A stretch of DNA of 64,000 bases from Fomitopsis serialis (lineage: Eukaryota > Basidiomycota > Agaricomycetes > Polyporales > Fomitopsidaceae): the NCBI RefSeq assembly GCF_022376445.1, contig NW_025954980.1, forward strand, positions 124,001 through 188,000, given 5' to 3'. The position numbers were made by a program, and so were the translations under genes. Positions 22,114 to 34,090 of the stretch are shown here, piece after piece (within the stretch, counting starts at the first letter, position 1; every line of letters starts with the position of its first letter). Below the pieces are notes generated by a model. The model was not told the DNA's origin. It made no database searches and worked only from the letters and a program-made list of their open reading frames with translations.

Positions 22114-24886
22114 ATGTCGGCAGCAAGCCGTCGTCCTCGCGCTAGCCGTGTGGGTCGTATATCAGAGGTCGACCGAGACGGCTCACACGATGATCTGGTT
22201 GATGAACCTCCCGCGGAGTGTAAGAATGGATTCACCAGCTAATATGCGCATACTAACCTTCGAATACTAGCAGCCGGCCGACCTGTGCGTGTCACAGCCC
22301 AAGCTGCTCACACAAAGTGGGCGACAATTGTGCCAAAGCGACGTGACGTGTCCGGCTCGCAGACTGCTGGAGAAGGCCAGCCAGTTAGTAGGAAGTCATC
22401 AAATGGTATACTGTCGCACAACGACTGTACGTACATTCTTGATTCTGATCCATTCGATGTAGGCAAGAAGAAACAATCCGATGTTGAAGTAACCTCGTCG
22501 ACGTCTAAGGCAGCCAAGGCAAAGCGGAAGAGAGAAGATTCGGCAGTGGCGAAGGTTAACAGTACCAATAGTGGTGGTAGGAACGCTGGGGCCCGGGATG
22601 CAATGCCGCCGAAGTCGCTGAACATCGATAGCCATGCAGAAACAGAGCGCTCTTCAAAGAAGTTGAAGGTTGCCGGCGCCTTGAGACCACCGGAGTCCGA
22701 ACCGACTCGGAGTACGTATCTTTCAATTGACTTGCAAGTACGTGTCTAATGCCGTGGCCAGAGAAAGCCCACCGGGCAGCTCGGATCGACGTCGACCACT
22801 CGGATAGTGAACCCGCCGACGAGTCACCACTAGCCTCACAGACCAAGTCTCAAACTTCCAAGGCGATCACACCTGCAAGGGTGGTCCGTTCCACGTCAGC
22901 TTCTCGGCTTGCTGAGGAGACCTTTGACGACGATGGCGAAGAAGAATTCGATGATGTGGACGGCGAGCTGCAGGGGGGCGATGATGAGGAAGCGGAGCAT
23001 CGCGAGGTCTGTGATGACTTCGACGCAGAGGTAAGCCGAATCCGATCTGTTTACTCTGACCCTAGTCACTCAAGTATGATGCATCACAGCGCGTCACTTT
23101 CACTGCTGCAGGTGAGCACAGTATACCTATTCACACGGCAAATTAGTTCTCACTAGATCTCTGACTTGTGCCTCCGTGTTCCGACACTCGGATAGGTAAC
23201 CAAGGTGCCACTGGCAATAACTTCAGTGCGACGAGTGCAAGTCCGCCTCGCTTCCATTCAAGAGGTTCTCGTTCCTCAAGTGTTGGTTCATATCCCACCG
23301 AACCGCCGACAACTGACGACGCTGATGTTGTCGTGGATGAGCCTGAAGAAGTTGAGAGCGAGGACGACGATGACGATCCTCCATCTCGTAACAGCAAGAC
23401 CAGTCGCTATGCTGTTTCGCGCCGCACCGTGAAATACATCGAGGATAGTGATGATGACTTGGACATGGTCAATGAGAGTGGGCCGGCTGTATCCAGGAAC
23501 GTGTCGAAGCAGGTATGTGTGCCGTGCTGCGTACTACCTCAGTGGATGTAATTAACCTACTGTTGAAGCTGACTAAGAAGCAGCAAGAGAAACTGAAATC
23601 GGAGGTGAGTTGTTCTTGTACGAACTCAACATCAATGTCACCAACCTTTCACTAGATGCCTATCATCCGTCCCTCTGCTTCGAAGGTCAAGGTTGCAAAA
23701 CGCCCTCGTCATGTCCGCCGTGAGGACGACAATGGTCGTTGGAGGTCGCGGACGCATATTATCGTCAACTACAAATCACGTAGTGTGACCATGGATATCA
23801 AGCCGCAAAGTGCACTGATGGGGCAAGTGATCCATAACAGCTACGTCATTGGTGACCGTATGATGGCTTTTGGATTCGAAAACCCGGTTGACTATGCTAG
23901 TCTCGACGACATCCAGGAAATGACGAATCCGATGGACAAGGCTGGGCTTGAAGACATCGCTCTTGAGGCGTTAATCTGCTCTTCTGATAAGCTTGGGTAT
24001 ACTGGCCAGGGCGACGTCTCGGAACGATTGGAGAAAGGATCCTATGATGACTATGTCCGACCCATAACTGCCTACGTCGGTTTTATTGCTGTACATCTGT
24101 GGCTTCTTTACTGATGAATTGTCGCAGGTTTCTCATCGGCTAGGGCTCTTTCGAACTGCGATCAAACGTGCTGTAACGCCGTCTGTCGAGCATGCATATC
24201 AATCCATGATTCAACCTGTGAACAATCACAATGCGCCCGGTGGTGACATTCTTCTACAGAACATGAACTACATTTATCCTTGGACGCTCTCGGTGCGTAC
24301 CAGCAATGTTGCATGTCTAATATCGCATGACTTATGTTTTCACTCGCAGGACGGGTTTGATTACCGTTCTCCGTACGAGAACTCACTTATCAAGCCTGCA
24401 GTACGCGCTGCATTCTTCACGAACGTGCAGTATCTCAGTACTGGGCTGAAAAACGGTGGAACATTTGCGTCATCACTGTCAAGTGCCCCCTCCGAGTATG
24501 AGATTCCACCGACTATGATGGCCTTGGCTATGACAGCGGTATGTTTGGTGATTGAATCAGCATTGTGTTGTTGTCTTACCGTCTTTGAGGTCGAGTCAGT
24601 GATATCAGATAACAAACTCGGCCTAAGCAAGGCCTCCGACTTCAGCGCCACCAGTATACCCGCATACGAGGCCCATATGACGCGGCTCACTGCGTTCCGC
24701 CACGAACGCCCAAAGCGATACCACAGAGTCATGCATGATGTCTTCACAGCCGTGACGTATGGCACTCCTAACTCGTGTGATGGTGAATTTCACTGATTTC
24801 TTTATCGTAGGGTGGGACATGCGATGCATCCTGGCATACAGAATGGCAATGCCGCGATCAACTGGAGTGACATACCCGATGAATAG
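22114..24886 (+). CDS. DUF6532 protein with long acidic/Ser-rich N-terminus
   Basis: About ten exons. The start MSAASRRPRASRVGR at 22114 is followed by basic and acidic low-complexity segments (KAKRKRED, DDDGEEEFDD, SEDDDDDPPS), likely nuclear. The C-terminal half carries the DUF6532 pattern: HRLGLFRTAIKRAV, NYIYPW, FDYRSPYENSLIKPAVRAAFFT, EIPPTMMALAMTA and RYHRVMHDVF. The last exon, after an acceptor near 24811, ends INWSDIPDE with a stop at 24886. Every exon junction has a plausible donor and acceptor and no internal stop is forced, so the gene looks intact. DUF6532 proteins are numerous in Agaricomycetes and of unknown function. Here the gene lies inside a TIR element opposite a transposase, suggesting an accessory protein of the transposon. 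Confidence 0.75.
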
Positions 24887-25333
24887 AGGCGGTGCTCTGG
24901 CGAACGAGCCTGATCATGGTGGCACTGGTAGTGTGAATAGTAATTGACTACTTAATCCTCGTTTCCCCCCCTCATGCTCTCGATGCTTTCTGTGTCTGCC
25001 TTCCTGCTGCTCTCGTTGCTCGTGTTCTGGTCCGGACAGTGCACCTACTACTACTCTTCCATGCAATGCATTAATTGTTCGTTCTTCAACCAAATGCGGC
25101 GAGAAATCCAACCGTGATTCTGCCTGAAATGCCCAAGAATACCTTTGAATGTGCAGTGGAATACGTATCAAATACTGGATAATTCTGTATAATATTGAGC
25201 ATCCAGACTCGGGACCCATGGACCCTAGGTAGTGTGCGGTATTACTGGAAGCAACTGAATGGGAAGGATTACCCCTCATTACGTGGAAACTGGTATAATT
25301 ATTGCTCATTCACAGGAGAGTTTTTTCCTGATG
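24887..25333. other. Right terminal region of the 9.18-kb element
   Basis: Non-coding sequence between the DUF6532 stop and the right terminus, including a C/T-rich patch near 24965-25030. The terminal inverted repeat occupies the last 18 bases (25316-25333). Confidence 0.6.
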
Positions 25334-28300
25334 CACAGGGAATCCCTGTACCCTGCAGGAAAGTCCTGACGAGGTCGCCGAGTGCGTAGTCGCGACCATC
25401 AACCCTCAGTGTGCGCTGCTCCTGTGGCACCGTGCTCGCAGTGCGGATGTCCAGCTGCGGCGCGATGGAGCTGTATGCCATGATGTATGCAGCCCATACC
25501 TCGTTGACGAACGTGTTAGAGCCACCTACATACAGGCGAACAGCCTAGTAGGAGTCGGTGTGAGTACATGGTGGGCCTGGGCAGTCGGCGAGGTCATACC
25601 TGCGTGAAATCGAACCCATTGGCACACGGGAGCCTGAGACCACGCAGAAAGCTCTGGGTATCGGTGTGTTGGGGGCTTTCGTTGCCTAATAGTCCCTTGT
25701 ACAGTATGAGGGCGGCGACACCACGATGTGTCGCAGGATCCCGGTCACGGAGACTTCTGACCTATCGAGAATATGAGCACTGGTGACGACATAGGAAAGG
25801 CTATAGCCTTACATCAACCTCGGCATACTCCACGATGTCCGAGATGAAGGGGGTTATGTCACCTGCAGGACCAGCATCCAGGAAGGCTGACAGCCGCGTC
25901 GTGAATGCTGGGTGCCATTCGGCCATGATCGCCTTCGTGACAGATTCGATGCAGCACCCATGGATCAGGTAGTGCAGGAATACAGGGTCGAGGGGCTTCG
26001 GGCACTGGCCATTGACCATGAGGAGTGCAGTCAGGGCCCCGAAGATCGTGAGCTCCTTCTTGCGGGCGAGCCTGTTTTCTTCAGCAGCAAAGTGAGCGAT
26101 GGGACTGTTAGCGATCGTCCAGGTCCCATCTAGGCCAGGCCGACAGAACCTGGGATCTCCCTGGTATTTCTGGAGTGCTGTCCACAAAACCTCACGCTCG
26201 ACACCTGCACCGAATGACACTACTGCTCCAGCTGGCGACAGCCTGTAGCATGGAGGTAAGCCTAGTGAACAGTGAGGGCGAGGTACTGACCAACCTTCGG
26301 AACACGCGATCAGGCGACAGTAGGGCTGTGTAATCGCCGAGATGGGCAGCATCAACTTGAATAAGATACTCCCGGAGGGCATCGACCATCGCATCCATGC
26401 TAGTCCCTTCAATTCGCAGTGAAAATGGCCGTGCCTGTGCACCCCGCGCCCTGCCACTACCGTGGGCCTCAGGGTGGCGGCTGGCTGCAGCATAGACAGC
26501 TTCAGCGAAGCCACTCAGCTCGCTGTATTGCTGGCCACCGACAGCATCCCTCGGCAGTTCTGGCTCCCACGGCGACTGCCAGATATCACGGGGCATGAAT
26601 GCAGCTACAGCCGATGGCATAGACGATGTGCGAGCAAGACTTGGCACTGTACGACCCTGGAATATTGCAGGAAAAAAAGATGATGAACTGTGGCGAGTAC
26701 GGGACATAATGAAGCTCACATTCAGCTGAGCACCAGCTCTGGGCCCAGTCGTGGCATCTGTCATTCCAATATCCGAGTCGGTCGTGGAGGCTGGGCTGCC
26801 CGGGTTGCTGTTCGTGCGATCAGGACTTCCTAGCATGGGTGACGGAGGGGGTACAGCTACACCGTGACTGAGCATCAGCAATCAGAGGCTCAGGAGGCTC
26901 GGGGAGATGTGCCATACGACTAGGTTCTCGAACATCGTCAAGGCAGCCAATGCACAGAGGGGCAGAGGTGATCGCTTGTGGCCACTCATCCACTGCGAAT
27001 CGCCCATATAACGCGGTAGCAATGCATGTATGCTCACGAGCGACTGTGGATGGCTGGACGACAGCGAGCAGGGGGCCCGTACATATCACTACAGGGAAGA
27101 CCTATTAGGCACAGCTCGCCACATACTGGCGAACACTGCTCACCAAATCGCAGAACAAAACGGCCATTGTAAAAGCCGTGGTCGCTGTGAGCGAAGCGGT
27201 GCTTATCTGCGAGGAGCATCTCGACTGTTTTGTCGGCCCACAGGGGCTTATGATCGAGATAGACCTGGCCGTCCGCACGACGAATGCCACGGTTTTTTAA
27301 GCTTAAAATGCCGAGAGGGAGGCGCTCATGCTCAAAGGCGAGATGATCGGCAGTGGGGACCTCATAGTGGAAAGACGAGGTCCGCATCTCAAGCAAGACC
27401 ATTCTCGCCAGGCGGGGCAGTGGTGTTGACAGCGGGATGTCAAAGTCGTGACAGAGCCCATGCCCTCGCAGATGATCGACGAAGCTGTCCCGTCCGAAGT
27501 TATAGGCAATAAGTGGAGCTGACGGAGGGTCCTACCGTCTTTCGGTCAGCACCGGGCACATAATAGCCACGATGGTCACTTACAGGCTGCGGATAGATCA
27601 GACAGGTCACTTTGACCTGGTCTTCGGCATGTGGTATAGGGGATCGTATGATATGGGGGAGATGCGGGAGCGACGGTGGATGCTGTGCCGAGCCACGTGT
27701 GCGGCGGGGCCGAGCTGACAGGCTGGAGCCCGCCGTGCGAGGCATACGAGCTGACGATGACAGGCGAGCTACATTGACCTGGCTGGAAGCCTGGGGACGG
27801 AGCCTGTTCAATCCCAGGATAGGCTGTGTCAGGCTACGGCTTGGGCCGGGGCCCGGAGTGACTTCGGTGGTGTTGTACAGCGACGATGGGCCTGCTACCT
27901 GCGACGAAGAACCAGGGGGGCCATGGCACCGAGGGGGCTGGTCCGAGCACTGTGATACGACACAAGACTCGGTGGTGGGCTACTTTGCTCTGCGAGGTGC
28001 AGAGTTCAGTACAAAGCTCACTGACGAAACTCGCAGAGACGAACCAAAGGTAGGCATGCCATGCCAAGGTGTCGTCGACCTCTGTGCGACAGGATTGCCA
28101 GGGGTTATGGCCCATGGGGGCATATTGGGATGCGAGGGCGACCCAGCTACTTCGCCAGCCGAGACGATGTGGCCCTGAAAGGATGGGTGCGACGATGGCC
28201 TTGCTTCAGGCACCAGCTCAGAAGCCCCAGCTGTTTGGCTAACTCGGTGAGGCTGTCCGGGAACACTCGGCCGAGTAGGCGATGAGGACTGCTCCGAAGA

Positions 28301-28579
28301 GTGCGAGATCAGATGCATCGTCAGTGGAAGTCAGACAACAGGGACTTACCCAAGCCGACTGTGTCGAAGGCTGACCTGCGACAGTATAGGGGGCTGCAGA
28401 GGTCGTGTTCTGGCTAGGAGTGACCGACACAGGGTGCTGCTGCAAGACTCCAGGCTGGGTCTCGCCATAGGCCTGCGAGGGGTTCGGGCCAGGTAGCGAC
28501 GAATTTGGGGCTGTATTCGAGGCAGTTTGGATGAGAGCCATGAGATCGGCCTGTTGCTGAGCCGAGAGTCGACTGAAGT
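25334..28579 (-). pseudogene. 5' part of the transposon-split HECT-like gene
   Basis: Reading on the minus strand from an ATG at 28579 (MDFSRLSAQQQADLM), several exons join in frame. First comes a Gln/Pro/Ser-rich region (28579-27990), then a conserved domain (KVTCLIYPQP; RDSFVDHLRGHGL; WADKTVEMLLADKHRF) at about 27590-27150, then a Cys-containing and Ser-rich segment. A HECT-like region follows (SMDAMVDALREYL, VSFGAGVEREVLWTAL, KKELTIFGALTALL, LRVDGRDYALGDLVRTFLQ) ending TGIPC. HECT domains ligate ubiquitin to substrates through a Cys; whether this divergent family does so is unproven. The frame runs into transposon sequence at 25333 and stops within about 12 residues. The missing C-terminus is at 15700-16149. 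Confidence 0.65.
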
Positions 28580-30430
28580 CCATCTGTGGGCCACAGCGAT
28601 GAATAGGCGAATCGGTAGCAAAAAGTGAGTATCTTACCTTGACGAACGAATGGCGACTGAGACTGTGAGACACTAAAGGAAGTCTGCACGAGGTGTCAGA
28701 AAGAGCACAGAACGAGAAGAGCAGGGGATACTGGCATACAGGGCTGCAAACAACTATGGGACAGGCAGTGAGCTGTCGCCTGATCGTCTTTGACAGTGTC
28801 GGGAAGCACATACTGGATATATTGGATTGACGAGTGAAACAGGCTGTGTAGAACAGGCCTATAATCACAGTTCCAGTAGAAATTTTTCGACGAAGGAGTG
28901 AGCGACTGTAAAATCTACACCTGGGTTGAACAGCCCGAAAGGTCTTCGCACGAAGGGCAACAAACCTCAATAAATGTTGGAGAGACAATTCTGGGAGAGT
29001 GCAGGAACGACGAAGCAATGAGAGGAGGTGGCTTGCCGACTGAATGGCAAGGGTGTGAGCAGACGAAAAGAACGACGAGAGTATAGTGGGGAAAGAGCGA
29101 GTGGGCACCGTCGGAAGGTGAGGCCAAAACCGAACTTGCCCTCTATGGCAAGTCTGGCATAGGCCATGGCGACTCGGCCTATGGCAGACCTCGCTATGCA
29201 TCGGGTTCTGCTCTCATATTGTATTGTATTCCTGCTGTCTTCAATTCGATTCGGGCACAGGTATATGGCAGCAGTACGAGCAGCAGTCGCCACCCTTCTA
29301 TCCAAAGACTTACATCGTGAGATCCAGCTCGACGAGCATCTCCATCGGGCTACTGCAATTCAAAACCTCCTGGAAGACGATGCGACAAGGTCAGCAAACA
29401 AGTACGACAAGTTATATACAGAGATGTACTTACAGGGATTACTTCGGCATGCAATCCAGGTCGGGGAGATACAGACTCTCACCACGAGCCTGTGAGTAGT
29501 TCTGCTGGCTTCGGCCAGCACAACCAATCCTCGATGGACAGGGTCAGCATAAATAATTTCATTCGGCATTTGCTCACAGACGACTGCAGGATTGAGCGAT
29601 TACGATTGGCTTCTTCACACCACGATGGATATTACCATTTTGAAGCGAAGAAGCCAGCCATATCGAGCTGTGAGGCTATTGTAGCAGCATGTACAGTGGA
29701 ACATCAATTACCATCGGGAGGAACGACAGCCTAGAACAGTCAGAGTCGACACGGAAGTCACAACATCGCTCAAAACACACCTTGGAGGTACTTGAAAGTG
29801 TGAGTGACTTGCCTCCCCTTATTCCGAGCCTCAGACATCCGAGCCATTCACACAGCCATGAAGTTGTTCTGCTCGTCAAACCAAGGATTGGCACACCGAC
29901 CAGCGACAGCCAGAGCCTGGGGGGATCCTGGGAGGTGTTATCAGTGAGCCACATCGATGACTCGGTGCGAAGAAGCAGTGGCAGTGCGGCTCGGGATCAT
30001 CCGCACGAAAGAAGCACGAACTCTCACCGCATGTACGACCCGGATCCACTGATCTTGGGTGTACGCATTGCTGAGTGTCTGTGGGAACATTTATTGCTGT
30101 ATAGAGGGGATGGTCGTCTTCGCTATCCGAGCGGGCGTAGCGGAGCCCGTTGACTCGGTGCGAGTGCGGCGCCTCCGAGTCGGAGGCTATGACTCGGTCA
30201 CTCAGATGTACGTCAAACTTTGGACTCCGAGTCGCTCGTGATCTACCGCCCTGACGCTGGCACAGATTGGGTGCAGCGCGACTGTGGTACCACTCGTCAC
30301 AAAATACAGTCGTTATTGTCATACTAGTAGGCTCGTTGTAGTAACGAAATGCCAGCCAGTCGTCACCCGGAGAGAATGAGTTTCGCATGGACTATGTACA
30401 GTACAGATAATGCAATCAATAGCCCGACTG
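28580..30430. other. Intergenic between HECT-like and integrase genes
   Basis: No gene with domain or splice support was found. Notable sequences: a hairpin-forming pair (tggcttcttc at 29609 and gaagaagcca near 29648), a perfect palindrome at 30171-30187, and the motif gactcggtgcga repeated near 29957 and 30152. Confidence 0.4.
30171..30187. repeat. Perfect palindrome with 8-bp arms
   Basis: GCCTCCGA-G-TCGGAGGC has two perfectly complementary 8-base arms around one base. It sits among several other gactcgg/ccgagtc motifs. Confidence 0.9.
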
Positions 30431-32384
30431 TCAAAACATATCCATATACTGGCTCTGGAGGTATGCCAATGCATTCACCCAGCAGGCTGCTAGACTCGCT
30501 TGATCTGCATGAGCCGACCACGGCTCAATCGCCTGTGCTAGGACACCAATGACTCTGTCCAAAGCATCAACTCCTGGCTCCTCGGGAGGTTCAACCTCGA
30601 CCTCGTTCAGCCGCTCGGGTGGACCAACCCTACCAATCCATGACGATGCACCATCGGTTTGGGTGTTGTTCTGATGGTAGGCACGCAAAAGACGATCCTC
30701 GCGTAGTGCCTCCCAGTCGACACCATACACCTCCAGCTCCTCCATAGTCTGAGCTTCATCGGGCAATTGATCTCCACGTACTCCATGAACGAGCATGTCG
30801 AAGACGAACATGTCTATGGGCGAGCGATTGGGCCCATCTCGGATTTGGATTCGGTGGTGGTTCCAACCATCAGCGAAGAAGGCAAGCTCGTCATTGATGC
30901 GATCGAGGAAGAGCAGATGTAGGAGCCAGATGTGATTGTCGTTGTTGAGATCAAGGCCATAATGAACCTCGAGTGTCGTAAAAAATTCCGCCCACTTTGC
31001 ACCGACTTGTGCAGTGACATCGACCCAGAGACGCTCGATGCGAACATTGTGGATGCTCCTATAATTCCATGCGATGTCATTCACCAATCACAATTTGAAA
31101 TCCCATCCCTTAGATAGATGCCTTACCTGCCCCATATGTACGAGCCCCGTCGCTCACCGCGGTTCGCTTCCATCCATGCAGCAACAGCCAGATTCTCTAC
31201 ACCATGATCGCCACGTACACGGGAAGGGACCCCAAAGATCTCTGCTCCAGCAAGGAACAGCTGGAGAACGGTAGCTGCACGATTATTGCCATGTGCCCGT
31301 AGTGCAGTTATGAGACGAGAATAACCATCTATAAATCCGTGGATTACGATCTTCCAGCGGATAAGGCCTAATATATCCAGTCATCGTCAGTACAGTCATG
31401 TAAGAGCCACAAAACACTGGTGACCGAACACACCATGCTGGCCGTCATGATGCCATAATGCATTTGGACCGGCCACCTTGTATTTTCGGCGTCGTATGCG
31501 AATACGCTCGAAGGTCCGGTGGATAGGGTCAATGCGGGAAAGGGAAGATCGTATTCGCTGACGAGGTACACGGTGGCCGAGCTGTCTCAGCATTCCATCC
31601 AGCATCGTGATGCCTGCGCGGGGATAATGCATGCGAAGCTGCTTGAGGAGGTCATCAAGCTGGGCATCGGGCAGGAGGGTTAAAGGACCAGTAAAAGACG
31701 AGATATGATCGACATATTGGCCATCGCCCATCGTAGCAGGCCCATGCATGTGAGCTAAGGCTTCAGGGAGAATCGGGTCTAGTAGGTCATCGTGATCATC
31801 TTCCGACACCTGGATTGGTTCGGCCGAGAGATCAGATGTGGGGAAGGGATTTTGCTGAGGTTCGGCGATCTGGTATTCCAGTAGAGCATTGCGGACTGTT
31901 GATCGCCCAACATTCAAGAAACGAGCGAGGCCTGCAATCGAACGATGCTGATATGCCCACTCTAGCCAAGTCGGGTCGATTGTGATCCTAGGCCGACCAG
32001 GCCGACCAGTTTGAGCCCGTGTCACAATTTCAGGCCGACCGTGGTGAGACTGATCCAGGGCTTCGCGGTACTGCAGACGGATGTCGTACAGCATAAGACC
32101 GACACCATTTTGAATGTGGCCCAGTTCACCTGGAGGGAATGTCGCTGCATGCTGTTCCACGATGGTAGGTGAGATCAGTAACCTCACCTGATTGTATCAT
32201 GACCGCGACATACCTCGGTGACGAGCTGCCCAAACTGATTGAGATCATCTCCAAGTCGCTCGAGTACTGTCGAATCTGTCGGATTCGCAAGGGCAGTCTC
32301 GACCACATGGACATATCCATTGAAGCGGTGGTAGAACTCGCTTAACAGCGACTGTGGCCTGTGTCCAGTAGCATCGTCACTCAT
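30431..32384 (-). CDS. DDE integrase-core transposase with HTH N-terminus
   Basis: Four exons: 32384-32214, 32151-31434, 31367-31127 and 31058-30431. Introns are 62, 66 and 68 nt and all joins keep frame. A helix-turn-helix (WAYQHRSIAGLARFLNVGRSTV) follows a GRPGRP motif at about residues 110-140. The catalytic core has the first Asp in WHHDGQHG, followed by GYSRLITAL, the second Asp in VRGDHGVEN and the Glu in VRIERLWVD. This is the retroviral-integrase/IS3-like fold used by DNA transposases and retroelement integrases. The Asp and Glu residues and the frame are all intact, so the enzyme could be active. The family is widespread in basidiomycetes as integrase-core-domain proteins. No TIR was found around this copy. 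Confidence 0.85.
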
Positions 32385-33799
32385 GCTTCCATGCTAAGCT
32401 ACTAGTGTGAGTGCAGAACCCGGAGGGACAGATGATGCTAACTTACAATGGCTGTGTTGCAAATTATTGCCTCAGAGTGTCGGAGAACGAGATGTACAAC
32501 ACAGTGGACAAGTGTGACGATGACCAGGAGTGAGCAATGACGAGGACAGCGAGTCAAGCCAATCTGATTGATTGATCCTCGATGTGCTCTGAGGCTTACT
32601 GCACGTCAAGCCGAATTTTTGCGCAGGATGTCTAGGCTGGATATCCGACAGATGATGTCATGAAAGTATCGTTATTCGTTATGTTCTAGCGCATTTAATG
32701 TAACGTGATACATGTTGAGACTACATTCCTTGGCCTGTCTATGCTGCTGGAGTATAAGTCTGAGGACTGCTTACAGCGTACATAGCAGTGAGCTTCCCGG
32801 AACAGCACCATGCGGAACGATCGCACATTAACACCCGTCCCACAACTCATGCTACCAGACACTACCCTGCATCATGTGCTGTCGAAACACCGTCAACCCA
32901 CAGTGGTGCGCAGCCGCCAACGGTCACCTATGCCCGCGCGAGTAGCCGAGTAGCAACAATCGCAGTCGCGCCCGCGATCGACTCATACCCACTACTCAGT
33001 GTCAGCACCCGGGAAACAGCGGCACCAATGTGACGTGTTTTGCGTCTGTTGCCGTCAAAGGGGCCACACTGGCCCGATGGCATTTGACGATGTCCTAACG
33101 TTGCGAGGCGATCTGTAGACCCAGAGGAAACTCACCGTACCCCTGCACGATGAGCTGTCTCTCGTGTTGACGCGATAATCCACCTTCGCCCGGGCATAGT
33201 CCTGACGCCCTCGAAACGCCGCCGATACAAAGGACACACCTTCCCTCCCTGAATCTCATTGACATAAGTCGATTCCGGGGCGATCTGCGCAGTACCACGC
33301 CGCACCACCTTTACAGATCGTCGTCTGCCTAACCTACCTTCGCACCGGCCTCTGCACACACTGAGGCAAACAGAACCAGCGACAATCAGCCCGCCACTGG
33401 CAGCGCATGCGCATGCAGACGGCCTGGCGCGAGCGAGGCAAGGAGTGTGGCTTCCCCGATGAAGACAGGATCGATGGCCCGGCGGCGAGCTGACTCAGAC
33501 AGGGTGGATGAGGGAGACGTGGAACGGCACACTGTGGGATCAGGTGAATGTTGTGTGTCCTGGTCGAATCGAGGCGACGATGCTTACCCAATCTGTTGTG
33601 TTTCTGTTCAGTGTCCGCGCTTCGTGGCTCCAAAATACGCCAAGGGTGTGGACGACAGGAGTGTGCAGTGCGTAGCGATTGCGTGCGGCGGCTTGCGGGC
33701 CCCAGTGAGGCAGTTTGTGCTCGCCAGTGCACCTCTCGGGCTGGCCGAACTGTTTTCCGGTGGCCGACCTGTTTTCCGATGAAGTCGGGCATCCGTCAT
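32385..33799. other. Intergenic, possible coding remnants
   Basis: Upstream flank of the integrase gene. Overlapping minus-strand frames at 33055-33360 share coding-like text in different phases, which could be a decayed exon, but no family was recognised and it is not called. Confidence 0.35.
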
Positions 33800-34090
33800 A
33801 GAGAGGACCGATCGCCGTCCAGCGAGCGACTGTCAATGGCCGAGGTGGAAGCCGCAGCAGCTGTGGTTGAGTCGATGTGCAATGATCGCCGTGAGAAGTT
33901 CGGGGGCGGGAGTGTCGAGGATGGGGAACACAGCGGGATGGCAGAGGCAGAGAACCGGCATCGAGGCGAGAGTGCATGCTGGCACATTGACAGCACGTCT
34001 GCCGCGTTATCAAATGGTAAGTGCGATAGACGTGAGTTTCTGTGGCTGCGGCTCACCACGTCGACTACAGACAACGCACGAGGAGGGAAG
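33800..34090 (-). repeat. Dispersed repeat, copy 2 (inverted partner at 6.15-6.48 kb)
   Basis: The reverse complement starts GTGGTGAGCCGCAGCCACAG and shares the order of blocks seen at 6150-6480 (AAACTCAC, GCAGACGTG, TCGCCTCGA, CGATCATTGC/CGATCCTTGC, CGACTC). It is not a known gene. Confidence 0.6.

Larger units (their letters stand above)
16150..25333. mobile_element. 9.18-kb Plavaka/KDZ-type DNA transposon
   Basis: The left end starts CATCAGGAAAAACCCTCC at 16150. The right end, read inward on the other strand from 25333, starts CATCAGGAAAAAACTCTCC. The dinucleotide CA lies immediately outside both ends and may be a 2-bp target duplication. Between the ends are a Plavaka-type transposase on the minus strand (two blocks, 16296-16870 and 18675-21477) and a divergently transcribed DUF6532 gene (22114-24886). 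The element interrupts an exon of a HECT-like gene. The same first 11 bases end the 5.01-kb element at 43108-48117. Because the transposase is split by a GC-rich insertion, this copy is probably not autonomous any more. Confidence 0.85.

Noticed and set aside
26655..26680. A-rich CAGGAAAAAAAG patch as another transposon end.
   Set aside because: It lacks the CATC start and lies in a normal intron of the HECT-like gene.
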